From: Durusdinium trenchii
Taxonomy: Eukaryota > Sar > Dinophyceae > Suessiales > Symbiodiniaceae
Length of the DNA: 64,000 nucleotides
Direction of reading: 5' to 3'
NCBI GenBank assembly: GCA_963970005.1
Contig: CAXAMN010026362.1
Span: 69,827 to 133,826, forward strand
A program made the position numbers and the translations under genes. A model generated the notes under the pieces. It was not told where the DNA came from. It made no database searches and saw nothing but the letters and a program-made list of their open reading frames with translations. Shown here in pieces: positions 10,853 through 21,695 of this stretch (its first letter is position 1; every line of letters begins with the position of its first letter).

Positions 10853-12346
10853 GTCGATCGAAGCGCTGGGCACTGGTGAGAGGAAACACAGTGGGTCGAA
10901 CAGCCAAAAGACCAGCTGCAGAGACTCTGCAGAGCTGAGCTTAGGTGAAAAAGGTGTTTTTTTTTAGATCTCAAGGATGGCGTGGACTCTGTCACACTTT
11001 CCAGGAAGCGATGGTTGTCTCTGGTGAACTACGGTTATCGATGGTTATCGGTTCCATTGACCCCAAGAAACCTTCTCCGTAACCAATTCGCCTGTTCAAT
11101 TGTGGCAGAGTTGATCTTGACACTTCGATCCAATTGAAGCAGAGTCTTTTCAGCAAACAGAAATAGTCACGTAACGCATTACTGTTGGTTCTACTTTTTG
11201 TTTATTTGTTTGTGCTTCTATTTTTTGTCCATACAGATTCAGATTGTTTTTTTCGGTCCAAGACGGAGTCGACTGAGTTGGACCAAAAAGAAACCGGCTG
11301 TGCTTCTCCAGGTGCTTCGGAAGAGGCTCTCAAGGGTGCGAAGGTGGGGAAGGGGAAAGAATCAAGAAAAAACAGGAAAGGAAGAAACAGGAAAAAGGAG
11401 TGATGTTTTTTCTTTTTTTTCAAGTATTTTTTTTGGAAGACGCGGTTCCTATATAGCTTCATTTTCTACCTGTGAGGTGAAGGTATATGAATGTCTTCAC
11501 TATGCAGGAGTTAGTGATTCTAAGAACTTTGTGAGTTCTTCAGCATCAGTACTGATTCAGCTTACTGGAATCTTGTCAGCTCTGGAGTCAATCCTTTCCG
11601 AATGGATTTGTCCAAAGAATTTTCAGGGTGGTCCCATGATTGAACTAATTCCTGAACTAGTTCGTTTTAGGATTGGCTCACAGTGAGAAAGGACAAGCTC
11701 CAGAGTTAATTCTTGAGATTTATGAGCATTTAATCACCGGTTCCAAAGAGCAATTGGGAATGAGCCACCACTGGTGTGGATTCTAAAGAACTATTTTTCG
11801 GCACATAGAATGGAGCACGTCCCCTGAAGATCTATACACAGGACTGGACTATTTACACGCCGGTCTCATCTTCAACGAGTCTATTTTTGCGGCTCGCATC
11901 ATCCATGTGTTTCCAACTCGAAGATCCCTCGTTAGCCCTTGCAGTTAGCCCTGTAACACGATGTGCATGTGAACCTCAAGCGTACTAGAATCGAATCACT
12001 GTTCCTGGTATTTTCAGATCCGCCACACCCTGGCCGGCCAAACGCTAATGTTCGAAAGCCCACGGAAAGAGGAGACGCTGGCAATGGACGATGGGTCAAC
12101 AGAATTGTGCGGTGTAGATGCTTTTTTTCGGACATGATGCTCGGTCGCTTTGTCCGTCGAGATTTGCTTCTTTGTCCGTCGAGTGTTTATCCATTGACGG
12201 AACGTGCGGTGTCCTTTTGGTGTCCAAGCCCTTCATTCACAAGCAAGGGTGTTGATTTGTCTCGTGTGGATCTCTTTCATCAGCCATTCCAAGCCCTTTG
12301 GTTTCACTCGTTATTTCAGTCGTTTGGGCAGTTTGTGCTGTGGCAG

Positions 12347-12394
12347 GTGCTCCCGGTGAACCCTCACATCCGCGAAGAGCAGCAGATTCGACAG
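12347..12394 (+). CDS. Candidate exon, unknown gene
   Basis: Sixteen codons (VLPVNPHIREEQQIRQ) between TGGCAG and a GT donor, both on codon boundaries. The next acceptor at 12515-12516 is followed in phase by VVDDLWLMWA, so the two may be consecutive exons. The function is not recognised. Confidence 0.4.
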
Positions 12395-12426
12395 GTGGGC
12401 TTTGCTGTTTGGATGAACTGCCGGTC

Positions 12427-12510
12427 GTAGCGATGCCCTTTGCTCCTAGTAGCGATGCCCCTGCTACTAGTAGCTTCTGGCTACTAGTAGCGATGTACTT
12501 GTTACTAGTC
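12427..12510 (-). repeat. Modular repeat array ending at a 3' splice site
   Basis: The last CTAGT of the array is followed by CCCGCAG, the acceptor of the candidate exon at 12517. Confidence 0.8.
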
Positions 12511-12516
12511 CCGCAG

Positions 12517-12552
12517 GTGGTCGATGACCTCTGGTTGATGTGGGCGAAACCG
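12517..12552 (+). CDS. Candidate exon, continuation of 12347-12394
   Basis: It starts on a codon boundary after CCCGCAG and reads VVDDLWLMWAKP. The 3' edge is not clear; a GT at 12535 is a possible donor. Confidence 0.3.
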
Positions 12553-13032
12553 CTACTCTACTGCCACATCATGCTATGGTTTTTGCGGTCCGCTTGGAGA
12601 ATTGGTTCAAGGTCAGCGCCCAAAACACCACAACTATTTGTGTTTGTGCGGTTTGCAAGTTTAATGAGGACTGATGTCCAATCGCAATCAAACATGGGAA
12701 ATCCACAGCTTCAGTATGCCAACCTTGGATCGGGTAGCGCAAACCGTGCCCGAAAATTCTGGGCTGAACCACATACTCCCGAGCGTCCATTGTTCTGGAC
12801 TTCGCATGCTGTCTCCAAGGGCTATGAGATGTTCTTGGCCGAACAGAAGAAAGAGGAAATCCTTCGACCATGGATCGGAACTTGACCCAGATAGACCCAC
12901 ATGAAGGCACTGTGGACTTTGGACACCCGAGCAGACGATCTCGACAGGTGGCCAAGCTCAAGGTGCGGACGGCCGGATCGACGGCCGGTCCGGCTCGATG
13001 ACGGTTGGGAGACGGATGAATTCCCATTTTGC

Positions 13033-13158
13033 CTTGTTACTAGTAGTAAGGCCAGGAGCCCCTAGTAGAGTCCTTGCTCCTAGTAGCGATGCCAGGAGCC
13101 CCTAGTGTGTCCTTGCACCTAGTAGAGCCACTAGTAGCTTCTTGTTCCTAGTAGTGGA
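13033..13158 (-). repeat. Modular repeat array, reverse orientation
   Basis: Last copy before the retroelement. The next is more than 12 kb away, at 25.8 kb. Confidence 0.85.
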
Positions 13159-13599
13159 AAAAAGCACTGGGTAAAAAACATGTAAAAGCCCCGAGTCAAA
13201 CAACCTTCCAATTTGGATTCGTCAAACACCATCCAAATCGTTTCACTTGTGCTGCTATCTTTTCCCACAGCATGGGTTTTGGTTGGGGCGAACTCTTTGT
13301 GGCGCACCGCCATAACTGGGATCTCCAAACGCTTCGCTGACTGATCATAAAGGACGAATGTGAGTAGCAAATGGAAGATACGGGGGCATAGATGGGTGCA
13401 GAGCTCGGTTTTTTTTTGGGGCATAGAGCTTCTGTATGTTTCTGCAATACCTGTTGTGAAATCTCGTTTCCGACGGAATGATCGATCTATTCTTTTCTGA
13501 GCTAGGCATTTCTGCATCAGCGTGCCTTCCTTTGAACAGCTTAATTGCCCACCCAATCCCACATCTGACCCCATTTGACTTGTTCGCATTTGATGAGTT

Positions 13600-14275
13600 G
13601 TGCTAGACCCAGGCGCTGATGATGAGAGAGCAGCAAACCAAGCGGAGGGTCAACAAAATCAAGTCCAAGACGTGCCCTTCGTGGATGAACAGATGCCTTT
13701 CTGTGGCGGTTTGTCGGGGTTGTCGATTGTGCAGCCCAAGTTGTTCTTGCAGGTGACCCAAAGGCGTGGCAGGCTGCGTGTCTGCAGTGTTTCCATAATC
13801 TTGGAACTTTTAACACCCTGAAGTGCAACAGGATCACAATTCCCGCTTGCCCGCAGCATTTCCTAATGTCGTTTTTGATGGAACACATTCTCCCACAACT
13901 GTGCCTGGGAGTCCTTGCTGGCTCTGTCTTTAGGCCGCTTCTAACGTGGGAACAGCTGAGGGAATCTAAAGCTTGGCTACTGGGTAGTCGCCTCAAGGCA
14001 CGGCATGTGACCAAAAGGCACAGCACCAGAAGCAAAACCCCATGAGCATATTCTACATGATGCACGAAACACTGCACACACTGCATTAAAGCTCTACTGT
14101 TGCACGTTTGAAGGCTTGTCTCGCAAGGAGAGAAACCAAGATCTTCAAAAAGTACGAAACACAATTTTCCGAATTGGATCCAACTGATCCCAACCCAGCC
14201 CAAGCTCATCTCCACAAGGTCCACTCCGAAATCGAAGAACTTTTAACCAAGGACCAAAAAAGGAAACACACTTGA
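13600..14275 (+). pseudogene. Frameshifted coding remnant next to retroelement
   Basis: Three plus-strand frames each carry a coherent stretch. Frame one spans 13600-13690 (acidic, Gln-rich, ending VPFVDEQ). Frame two spans 13689-14045 and reads FLWRFVGVVDCAAQ, then VLAGDPKAWQAACLQ, to a stop. Frame three spans 14111-14275 and is charged (ETKIFKKYETQFSELDP, then HLHKVHSEIEELL). The last frame reads straight into the terminal repeat of the retroelement and stops there. A broken gene or an older element truncated by the insertion would explain this. I do not recognise the protein. Confidence 0.4.
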
Positions 14276-14525
14276 GAAGGTTGCTCCGTGGAGCGTGTCT
14301 TCAGGCTATTCGCGGTGAGCATTAGCACTTTACAATTACTGCAAATTAGACCTTGACTAAAAGAAAGTGCTGAGTCGGTTGGAGGTGGAGAAGCATGATG
14401 TCTAATGCTTTGGAAGTTGCTCGTAGGAGATTGCCGGCGCCCCTGCTGAGTTGCTGTACAGTGCTTCAGGTCAGCGTGCGTAAGTAGCTAGATTAGTGCC
14501 CTTGGAAACAGGGGTTGACACACAC
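14262..14525 (-). repeat. 3' terminal direct repeat of retroelement
   Basis: Two blocks, 14262-14379 and 14439-14525, match 24383-24500 and 24639-24726 with one mismatch seen (GAGC against GATC near 14319). The block between them differs: here it is a 59-bp piece of the RT gene, in the other copy 138 bp of other sequence. Confidence 0.9.
14381..14439 (-). repeat. 59-bp duplicate of RT coding sequence inside the 3' repeat
   Basis: Identical over 59 bp to 15522-15580, which lies inside the reverse transcriptase. It starts GGAGGTGGAGAAGC and ends TTGCCGGCG in both places, in the same orientation. Confidence 0.95.
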
Positions 14526-14585
14526 AGAAAGCCGGAACCGGCGCAACTAGAATAGATCGTTGTAAGCCAATAAGTGTTGGGTGTT

Positions 14586-17136
14586 TCAGTTGCAGTCAGT
14601 AAGTTGTCTGCGGCAAGCAAGCTGTCTTTTTCTCTCTCGACGAGGCCGCAGCGCTGCGGCACAGTGTTCTTTGGAATGACCTTTTGTCATATAGAGCTGC
14701 ACCAACTGTTGGGATGTGGTTTGCGTTAAGTGCTGTGGATAGGTGTACTGGCGTAAGGTGTGATGTCGTGATTGCAGGCCTGAGAGTCGAAGCCTGTAAC
14801 TCCCGGCCGAATGTGGATCACGGATCTGCCACGGGTGCGTGGGGTGTTGAAAGGTGATTGTTCTGTTGAGTGGATCAATGTGGAAACCGAGTAAATGGTC
14901 ATCGTCTACTGGCTCAATTTCCACCGGATGTTCGTAAAAGTCGGGATGGGCAAGTGTGGTGATGGGAAGTGCTTGTCGAAAGTGTTCGTTGAGGAGGATA
15001 TAGCGGTTGTCAACGTAGCGTGTGTTGAAAAGGTGTAGGCTGGGTTGTTGTAGAAAGGTGAAGTATGTGGTGTGCCAGGTGTGTTCGATGAGTGTGATGG
15101 CAACATTGCCGAGGGCGGGAGAGAGTTGGCTGCCAATGCCTGCGCCTTGTCTTTGCTTGTAGTAGGAATTGCAGGCTTTGAAAATGCAGGATTGTGGTGC
15201 ATGTTGAACAATGAGGGGTATGTGTTGGGTGTCAATAGTGCGTTGCTGTGGGCGGTGAATGTAGTGCCGGCCGATGTGTGAATGTTGGATGGGATTGCCT
15301 GTAGATTGTACATCAATGGTGAGGGTGGTGGTAGAGTGTTGTGTGCGCCAGCGACTGCAGAGGCTGATGACAGCATCGACCAGCCGTTGTTGTGGTACGC
15401 TGTTGAAGAAGCCGACGAGGTTGTCGTTGATGGCGGTGAATGTCGTCTGGTGTGTCTTGGAAATGAGTGTGAAGGTGCTGCCACAGGTTGGGAATCGAGA
15501 GTTGGCCTGGATGTTGAGGTAGGAGGTGGAGAAGCATGATGTCTAATGCTTTGGAAGTTGCTCGTAGGAGATTGCCGGCGATAGATCGGAAATAGCTGAT
15601 GACTGTTCGACCTTTTCTCCAAGATTTCTTCTGTTTCAGGAAAACGACTCCATGTGGAGTGTACAAATGTTTCCGGAATCCCCATGGGTATGCTCGTCGA
15701 ATGCGGGCATTGAGTGAGCAATGTGTGAAGTTGCTGATCTGTGAATTGAGGAAGTGGTAGAAAAAGTTGTGGTGTATTCCAGGTTGTGAGGCAACCGTGA
15801 AAGTAGTGTTGGGGGCAGAAGAGTCGAAGATTTTGTAGTTCATGATCTGCGTGGTGAAGGACGAGTTTGTCTGTGAGAAATTGTTGTAACTGGGTAACGT
15901 TGCGTGATGTGAAACGCGGTGTGTGGTGGAGATTGTCAATGTGTTGTTTCCATTGTTGTTGTAGAAGTGGTCTGCAATGGTGGTGGAGAGAGGTGGGGAG
16001 ACCATGCTGGCGAAGCCACTGGACAAGGTGGTTGTGAAATTGTTGGAAATATTGTGTTTTGGTGGGGAAGAATGTGCTGTTCATGTTTGCTTGTAGAAAG
16101 AGTTGGAGGTGGCTCGGGAGTTGGAGGTCGTCCAAGGTCAGCACGTAGTGGCCGTCGTACATCGTTGCTGTGTGGTTGGGTCTGAGCAGTGTGTGCATGT
16201 GAGAGCAGCTGCATGGCATGTTATTGGCTGACGGTTGGGCTGTGAAGAGCTCTTCCCATTGTTTGTGGCTGTAAAGACTTGATCGTAATGTCTTGTGGGC
16301 TGCTTCGCGAAGTTTTGTTGTGGGTGAGTGGAAGGGAATGACGTGATGCATGTGGTGTTGGATAAGAGTACGAAGCCATTTTTCGGTGTCGGAGGAAAAG
16401 GTGGTGTGTGATAGAAATGGGATGGTGAGGGGTTTGTTGGCTTTGGGTGGAGTCAGGTTGCGAAAGCTGAGAGCCGGGTGTATACGATGAAGTACTCGTG
16501 ATCGATCAGGTTCTTCAAGGCTGGCTGCCATGCGACGGAAGGCATAGATCTCCAAGTCTGTGTATTGGCCGCTGCGGATTGCTGTGGATGTTTCAAAGGA
16601 GGACCGTGTGTGTTTGCTGAGTTCTCTCAAGACTGTCAAGGCGTGTAAACGTTGGCTGGTGTGAAGGGGTTGTTTGATGGTGTTTTGACGTCGTCGAAGT
16701 CGTTGGAAGAGACGTTTGTGTGTGTGGACATGCGAGTAACGGTGGTGCGGTGTTTGGCAAATTGCCAGCCGGATGCTTTCAAGCGTAGGTGGCGCTGGAT
16801 GTAAGGCCAATTGAGTGTTGTACCAGTCTTGAATGTGAAGGTGTTCGTAGGGCCATGCTTGATCATAGGTGGGTAAAGGTAAATAGTGCTGTAGTGGTGG
16901 AGATTGTTTTTGGAACGCCAGTAGCGGAGGGACAATTCCGCTGAGATCGGGTGATTGTTGTGTAATTGTTTGAGTTTGGCATGACGGTTGTATTCCCGCT
17001 TTGGTATGCTGATGCTGGTGGAGCCAATGTAGGTATGTCCGTGCTGATGATATTGGTGTGTTGTGTGATGTTGATTGAACGCAAGCTGCAGCTCATGACA
17101 AGGAGCATCAAAGACAAAACCGCGTATAGTGCTGTC
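14586..17136 (-). pseudogene. GIY-YIG plus reverse transcriptase, frameshifted
   Basis: Read on the minus strand. A GIY-YIG-like segment (17136 to about 16790) has TYIGSTSISIPKREYNRH and then TLNWPYIQRHLRLKASG. The protein resumes in a second frame (16810 to about 15700; ASLEEPDRSRVLHRI, CSCSHMHTLL, VLHHADHELQNLRLFCP), moves to a third (about 15710-15460; GVVFLKQKKSWRKGRTVISYF, here split after the first words), and finishes in a fourth stretch (about 15470-14586). The last stretch has RT motifs NDNLVGFFNSVPQ, QGAGIGSQLSPALGN, RYVDNRYILL and DDDHLLGFHIDP, then SAGSYRLRLSGLQSR. Three single-base-type frame changes are needed and no start codon precedes the GIY-YIG segment, whose frame has a stop at 17137-17139. 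So this copy is decayed, unless the breaks are sequencing errors. The long minus-strand frame running on from 15700 to 14906 is only a shadow. Confidence 0.8.
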
Positions 17137-17764
17137 TCAGTCTGGACATGAGACTGCTCAACGAAACATGTGTTGATACGTGTTGCAAACATGTTCCCCT
17201 GAGTCTTTCAGTCTTTGTCAGTTTAGATCCCCAGCGGAGGCGCTGGAAGAAGACTGGAAGAAGACAAAGGGAGCGGGCTGCGTTGACTTCGTGACCAAGA
17301 ACTTCTCAACCGTGGCGCAAGTTGAAGGCATGCTGGAAAACATGAAGGCTTGGTCAGGGGCACAAGCTCAATTCTTGAGACAGGACTGAGCGATATTGTG
17401 TCTTTTGGGGCGTGGTGATTGCAGGCTTGACTCAAGCCAACAAGTTTTAATCAGTGTTTTGTCATATCGAAGTTGTGCGTAAGCAAAGCCTGCGCGCGCG
17501 TAAGGCTGCGTAAGCTTTTTGTTCCCCAAATAGTGCTCCGCACTAAGGGGTTCTTACGGCAAGAGTTAAGCGGGTTTAGATCAGGGTTCGCGCGTGTGGG
17601 CGCGGCAGTTTGCGTGGGCCGGCTCGCACAAAAGTGACTTTTTGAATTCCTCATGTCCATTTCGACTGCGCAGGCTCGCATAAAGTGGTGGCCGCGCCTT
17701 TCGCGCTTCCGGGACAAAGCTCTCGTGCAGGTGCCGTGCTCGTTTTCGGACATGAAGTGCATTT

Positions 17765-18380
17765 TGCGTGGCAGGCGCAAGGAATTCGACACATTGGAGC
17801 CTCGAAAAGGTCATTTTACGTGGCAGGTGCAAGGAATCGGAGACTTTGCAAATTTCGTGGCAGGCGCAGTGTTTTGTGGACGTTGCAAAAACGTTGGCAG
17901 GCGTGTGTCATTCGCAGGATTGCGTTTCACGTGGCAGGCGCAGGGCATCCGCACCATGGATGCGATATTTTGAGGTGAAACGGGTGAATTCGTGAGAGGG
18001 GTCGCATTTTTGGAATTTGAACTTGAGGATGCTTTTGCGTGGCCAGTGCAGCATTTCGTATGACCTGCAGGCATGATTTCGTGGCAGGCGCAGCATTTCT
18101 GAAACGCATTTGAAACTTTGCGAAAGCCTCGTGCAATTTGCTCATTTTGGATCTCCGATGTGCAGATTTCGTGGCAGGCGCAGCACTTTGTGNNNNNNNN
18201 NNGTGAATCTCGATGTGCAGATTTCGTGGCAGGCGCAGCACTTTGTGAAGCTCGATGTGCAGATTTCGTGGCAGGCGCAGTACATTGTGAACCTCGATGT
18301 GCAGATTTCGTGGCAGGCGCAGAACTTTGTGAACCTCGATGTGCAGATTTCGTGGCAGGCGCGGTACATTGTGAACTTCG
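17765..18380 (+). repeat. GTGGCAGGCGCAG repeats, becoming a 42-bp tandem array
   Basis: Degenerate, irregularly spaced copies of GTGGCAGGCGCAG begin about 17765 and become a regular 42-bp tandem unit at about 18163-18380 (core GATGTGCAGATTTCGTGG). The unit length is a multiple of three, so one plus frame carries a 14-residue repeat (DVQISWQAQ). With no start and no other coding sign, it looks like satellite DNA rather than protein. Confidence 0.85.
18193..18202. other. Assembly gap (10 N)
   Basis: Ten unknown bases inside the 42-bp tandem array. The true copy number of the array, and so the length of the element, is uncertain. Confidence 1.
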
Positions 18381-18384
18381 AAAT

Positions 18385-18520
18385 GCTCCTATGTACTCGC
18401 CTATGTGCTCTCAGATTTGTGCTTGTATGTGCTCTCACATTTGTGCTCTCAGATGTGTGCTCTCATGTGCTCTCATATGTGCTCCCATATGCTCTCATAT
18501 GTGTGCTCGCATTTGTGCTC
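18385..18520 (+). repeat. TGTGCTCTCA short tandem repeat
   Basis: Irregular copies of TGTGCTCTCATATG and variants. It ends with one more copy of the 42-bp array core (GAATCTCGATGTGCAGAT) at about 18523. A related patch lies at 18735-18800. Confidence 0.7.
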
Positions 18521-19117
18521 GTGAATCTCGATGTGCAGATGTTCTTGAAGGGTTTTGAATTTCAATCGCACGCACTCGCAGCTTGCCACCACGGAAAACA
18601 TGCGCGTCTGCAGTCGTAGCTTTTTGTTTTACAACGACCTTCAAGCCATACTACTCTAGCATTTTTGGCACTACGTTGGTCGCACTCTCATGCTTACAAC
18701 CTCACGCCTGGTCCCTCTGGTCTTTCACATGCTTCCGCATCTGCTGCTCTCATCTGTGCACTCTCCCATTTGTGCTCTTGTATGTCTCCTCTCATATTTG
18801 TACTTTCATCTGTGTGCTCCTGCTTTCCTTCCACGTGATGCCATGTTCCATCTGTTCCTCTTTACACTATTTGGGGTCCCTTGCCGGTGTAATAAGGAAA
18901 CCTTTTGCGTAAGCCATGCGCAAGCTTTGAAGAAATACATGATAAATACATGAGCAACCCCTCTCAGAAGTGCTAGGACTAAGGAACAGTCCAACTCCAC
19001 ACATACATACACAATCCAAGCTCGAATTGCTGAACGCACACACACAGTCCAAACACCACAGCTGAACAGTCCAACCTCCATGTCAGACATGAGAAACTCC
19101 AGGTGATTTTTGTGAGT

Positions 19118-19250
19118 TCCGGCGCGTAAGCTCCACGTAAGCTCCGCGTAAGCTCCGGCCGTAAGGTCTGCGGAAGCCCTTCTTGCTCCAAGTGTACCGC
19201 GTAAGCAAACATGTGAGTCGCGTAAGGCAGCGTAAGCACAAGCGTAAGCC
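19118..19250. repeat. CGTAAGC motif cluster
   Basis: At least seven copies of CGTAAG(C/G) within about 130 bp. The same heptamer occurs at 17475-17515, at 18908, and inside both terminal repeats as GCGTAAGTAGC. Confidence 0.6.
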
Positions 19251-20187
19251 CAATGATACGACATGGGATTTCATCAAGGTTTTCAGAAACGCTCAAGTCT
19301 TCTTCAGGAGCGGCGGCGACAGCCTAACGAGGAGGGCGGACCGCGATTCAGTGCCGAAGTGTCAGGTTGCATGGACACAGTTGACGTTGTTACATTTTTA
19401 CTGATGATTCCGGATGAACATCTTGGCAACCATAGGGGGCGCCCCTTCAATGCTTCCACGACGTCGAAAGATGTTGCCCATTTTGGCGCCGTGAAATCCT
19501 CAGAAGGTAGGGAGGTTAGGGGCAACTCGGTGCCCCAAGCATGGCGTGAGGGACAAAACTTGTGGGCTTTGTCAGTCCTCTTTGCATCCGACCAGCCGGC
19601 AGGAAGACCAGGAAGCGAAGGAGGAGACGGAAGCAAGAAAGACCAAAGATGACAACCACCTGGAGGCGTCGTTGATCCAATAGCTTGAGGCGTTGATCCT
19701 CGTTGATCCAATAGCCTGACATTTGCAACCATAAAGGTGTCAACGTGTGTTTTCTTCAACTGCTTACTGCTTACAGCTTGGTGGTTGGATGGAACAGTTG
19801 GGAGAGGGAAACTGGAGTTGGGATTGCCAGTACCTCTTGTACCCATACCAAACCATCCAACTCGGTCACAAAAAATGAACATTATATATATATATATACC
19901 AACTGGTCCTGGTCCTGGAAGCCTGCTGTCCTTGGATTTTTCGACTCTGCCAGGAGCCACAGAAGCCTGAGTCGATTGAGATTGAAGCTCTGGTCGCGGG
20001 CATGTCAAGCTGGGGCCCCAGGGGAATTATACCGGCGTAGACCCCAGATAGCACTTCAAGAAAAGTGGGATAGCGTGGCAAGAGCGGGAGACAAGCGCTT
20101 GGGAGAAATCCCACTCAAAGCCGGGAAAAGGATGGAACAGGTAAACAAGACCTAAATCATCTTATAACAGCATCCGCGTCAAAGGTA

Positions 20188-21695
20188 GGCAAGAAATTGA
20201 CAAGGCGGCAGCGGCAGCCAAGAGCGAAATCAGGAAATCATCAAGGGAGACAAGCTTGGGAGACCAGGCGGCAGCGGCAGCCAAGAGCGAAGTTATGAAG
20301 GGAGACAAGCTTGAGAAACAAGACGGCAGCGGCAGCCAAAAGCGAAATCATGAAGGGAGACAAGCTTGGGAGACAAGGCGGCAGCGGCAGCCAAAAGAAG
20401 AATCTTGAAGGGAGACAAGCTTGGGAGACAAGGCGGCAGCGGCAGCCAAGAGCGAAATCATGAAGGGAGACAAGCTTGGAAGACCAGGCGGCAGCGGCAG
20501 CCAAGAGCGAAGTTATGAAGGGAGACAAGCTTGAGAAACAAGACGGCAGCGTCAGCCAAAAGCGAAATCATGAAGGGAGACAAGCTTGCGAGACAAGGCG
20601 GCAGCGGCAGCCAAAAGAAAAATCATGAAGGGAGACAAGCTTGGGAGACAAGGCGGCAGCGGCAGCCAAGAGCGAAATCATGAAGGGAGACAAGCTTGGA
20701 AGACAAGCCGGCAGAGGCAGCCAAGAGCCAAATCATGAAGGGAGACAAGCTTAAGAAACAAAGGGGCAGCGGCAGCCAAAAGCGAACGCATGAAGGGACA
20801 CAAGCTTAGGAGTCAAGGCGACAGCGGCAGCCAAAAGCGAAATCATGAAGGGAGACAAGCTTGGGAGACAAGCCGGCAGCGGCAGCCAAGAGCGAAATCA
20901 TGAAGGGAGACATGCTGAACAGACAAGGCGGCAGCGGCAGCCAAAAGCGATATCATGAAGGGAGACAAGCTTCACAGACAAGGCGGCAGCGGCAGCCAAA
21001 AGCAAAATCATGAAGGGAGACAAGCTCAATTGGGAGACAAGCGGGCAGCCGCAGCCAAGAGCGAAATCACGAAGGGAGACAAGCTTGGAAGACAAGCCGG
21101 CAGGGGCAGCCAAGAGCGAAATCATGAAGGGAGACAAGCTTGGGAAACAAGGCGGCAGCGGCAGCCAACAGCGACATCATGAAGGAAGACAAGCTTCACG
21201 GACAAGGCGGCATCGGCAGCCAATTGCGAAATCGCGAGGGGAGACAAGCTTGGCAGACAAGGCGGCAGCGGCAGCCAAAAGCGATATCATGAAGGGAGAC
21301 AAGCTTCACAGACAAGGCGGCAGCGGCAGCCAAAAGAAAAATCATGAAGGGAGACAAGCTTGGGAGACAAGCTGGCAGAGGCAGCCAAGAGCGAAATCAT
21401 GAAGGAAGACAAGCTTCACAGACAAGCCGGCAGAGGCAGCCAAGAGCCAAATCATGAAGGGAGACAAGCTTAAGAAACAAAGGGCAGCGGCAGCCAAAAG
21501 CGATATCATGAAGGGAGACAAGCTTGGGAGACAAGGCGGCAGCGGCAGCCAAAAGCGAACTCATGAAGGGAGACAAGCTTGGGAGACAAGGCGGCAGAGG
21601 CAGCCAAGAGCGAAATCATGAAGGGAGACAAGCTTCACAGACAAGGCGGCAGCGGCAGCCCAAAGCGAAATCATGAAGGGAGACAAGCTTTGGAA
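20188..21695 (+). repeat. 55-bp minisatellite, about 27 copies
   Basis: The unit contains ATCATGAAGGGAGACAAGCT and GGCAGCGGCAGCCAA. Spacing between ATCATGAAG cores is 55 bp, and nearly every unit has an AAGCTT (HindIII) site. Since 55 is not a multiple of three, the long frames seen across it on both strands are by-products of the repeat. Confidence 0.95.

Larger units (their letters stand above)
17140..20150. other. Retroelement spacer, left half
   Basis: Low-complexity and short-repeat DNA between the RT gene and the 55-bp minisatellite. It holds GTGGCAGGCGCAG repeats (17765-18380), a TGTGCTCTC repeat (about 18385-18520 and 18735-18800), a CGTAAGC cluster (about 19118-19250) and a short TA run near 19885. 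I see no supportable gene. Confidence 0.5.

Noticed and set aside
14262..14379. Terminal repeat block as a small nuclear RNA or tRNA gene
   Set aside because: I compared it mentally with U1, U2, U4, U5, U6 and tRNA features and found no match. Its pairing with the other copy is explained by the element ends.
14906..15695. Continuation of the 634-codon minus-strand frame as a protein
   Set aside because: The RT motifs of this stretch lie in two other frames, so the downstream part of this long frame is a shadow.
18110..18619. Plus-strand frame with a 14-residue repeat as a repeat protein
   Set aside because: It crosses an assembly gap, lies in satellite-like DNA inside a retroelement, and has no start or splice context.
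20241..21402. Long open frames on both strands across the 55-bp minisatellite
   Set aside because: They arise from the repeat itself. The unit length of 55 shifts frame every unit and no unique sequence is encoded.
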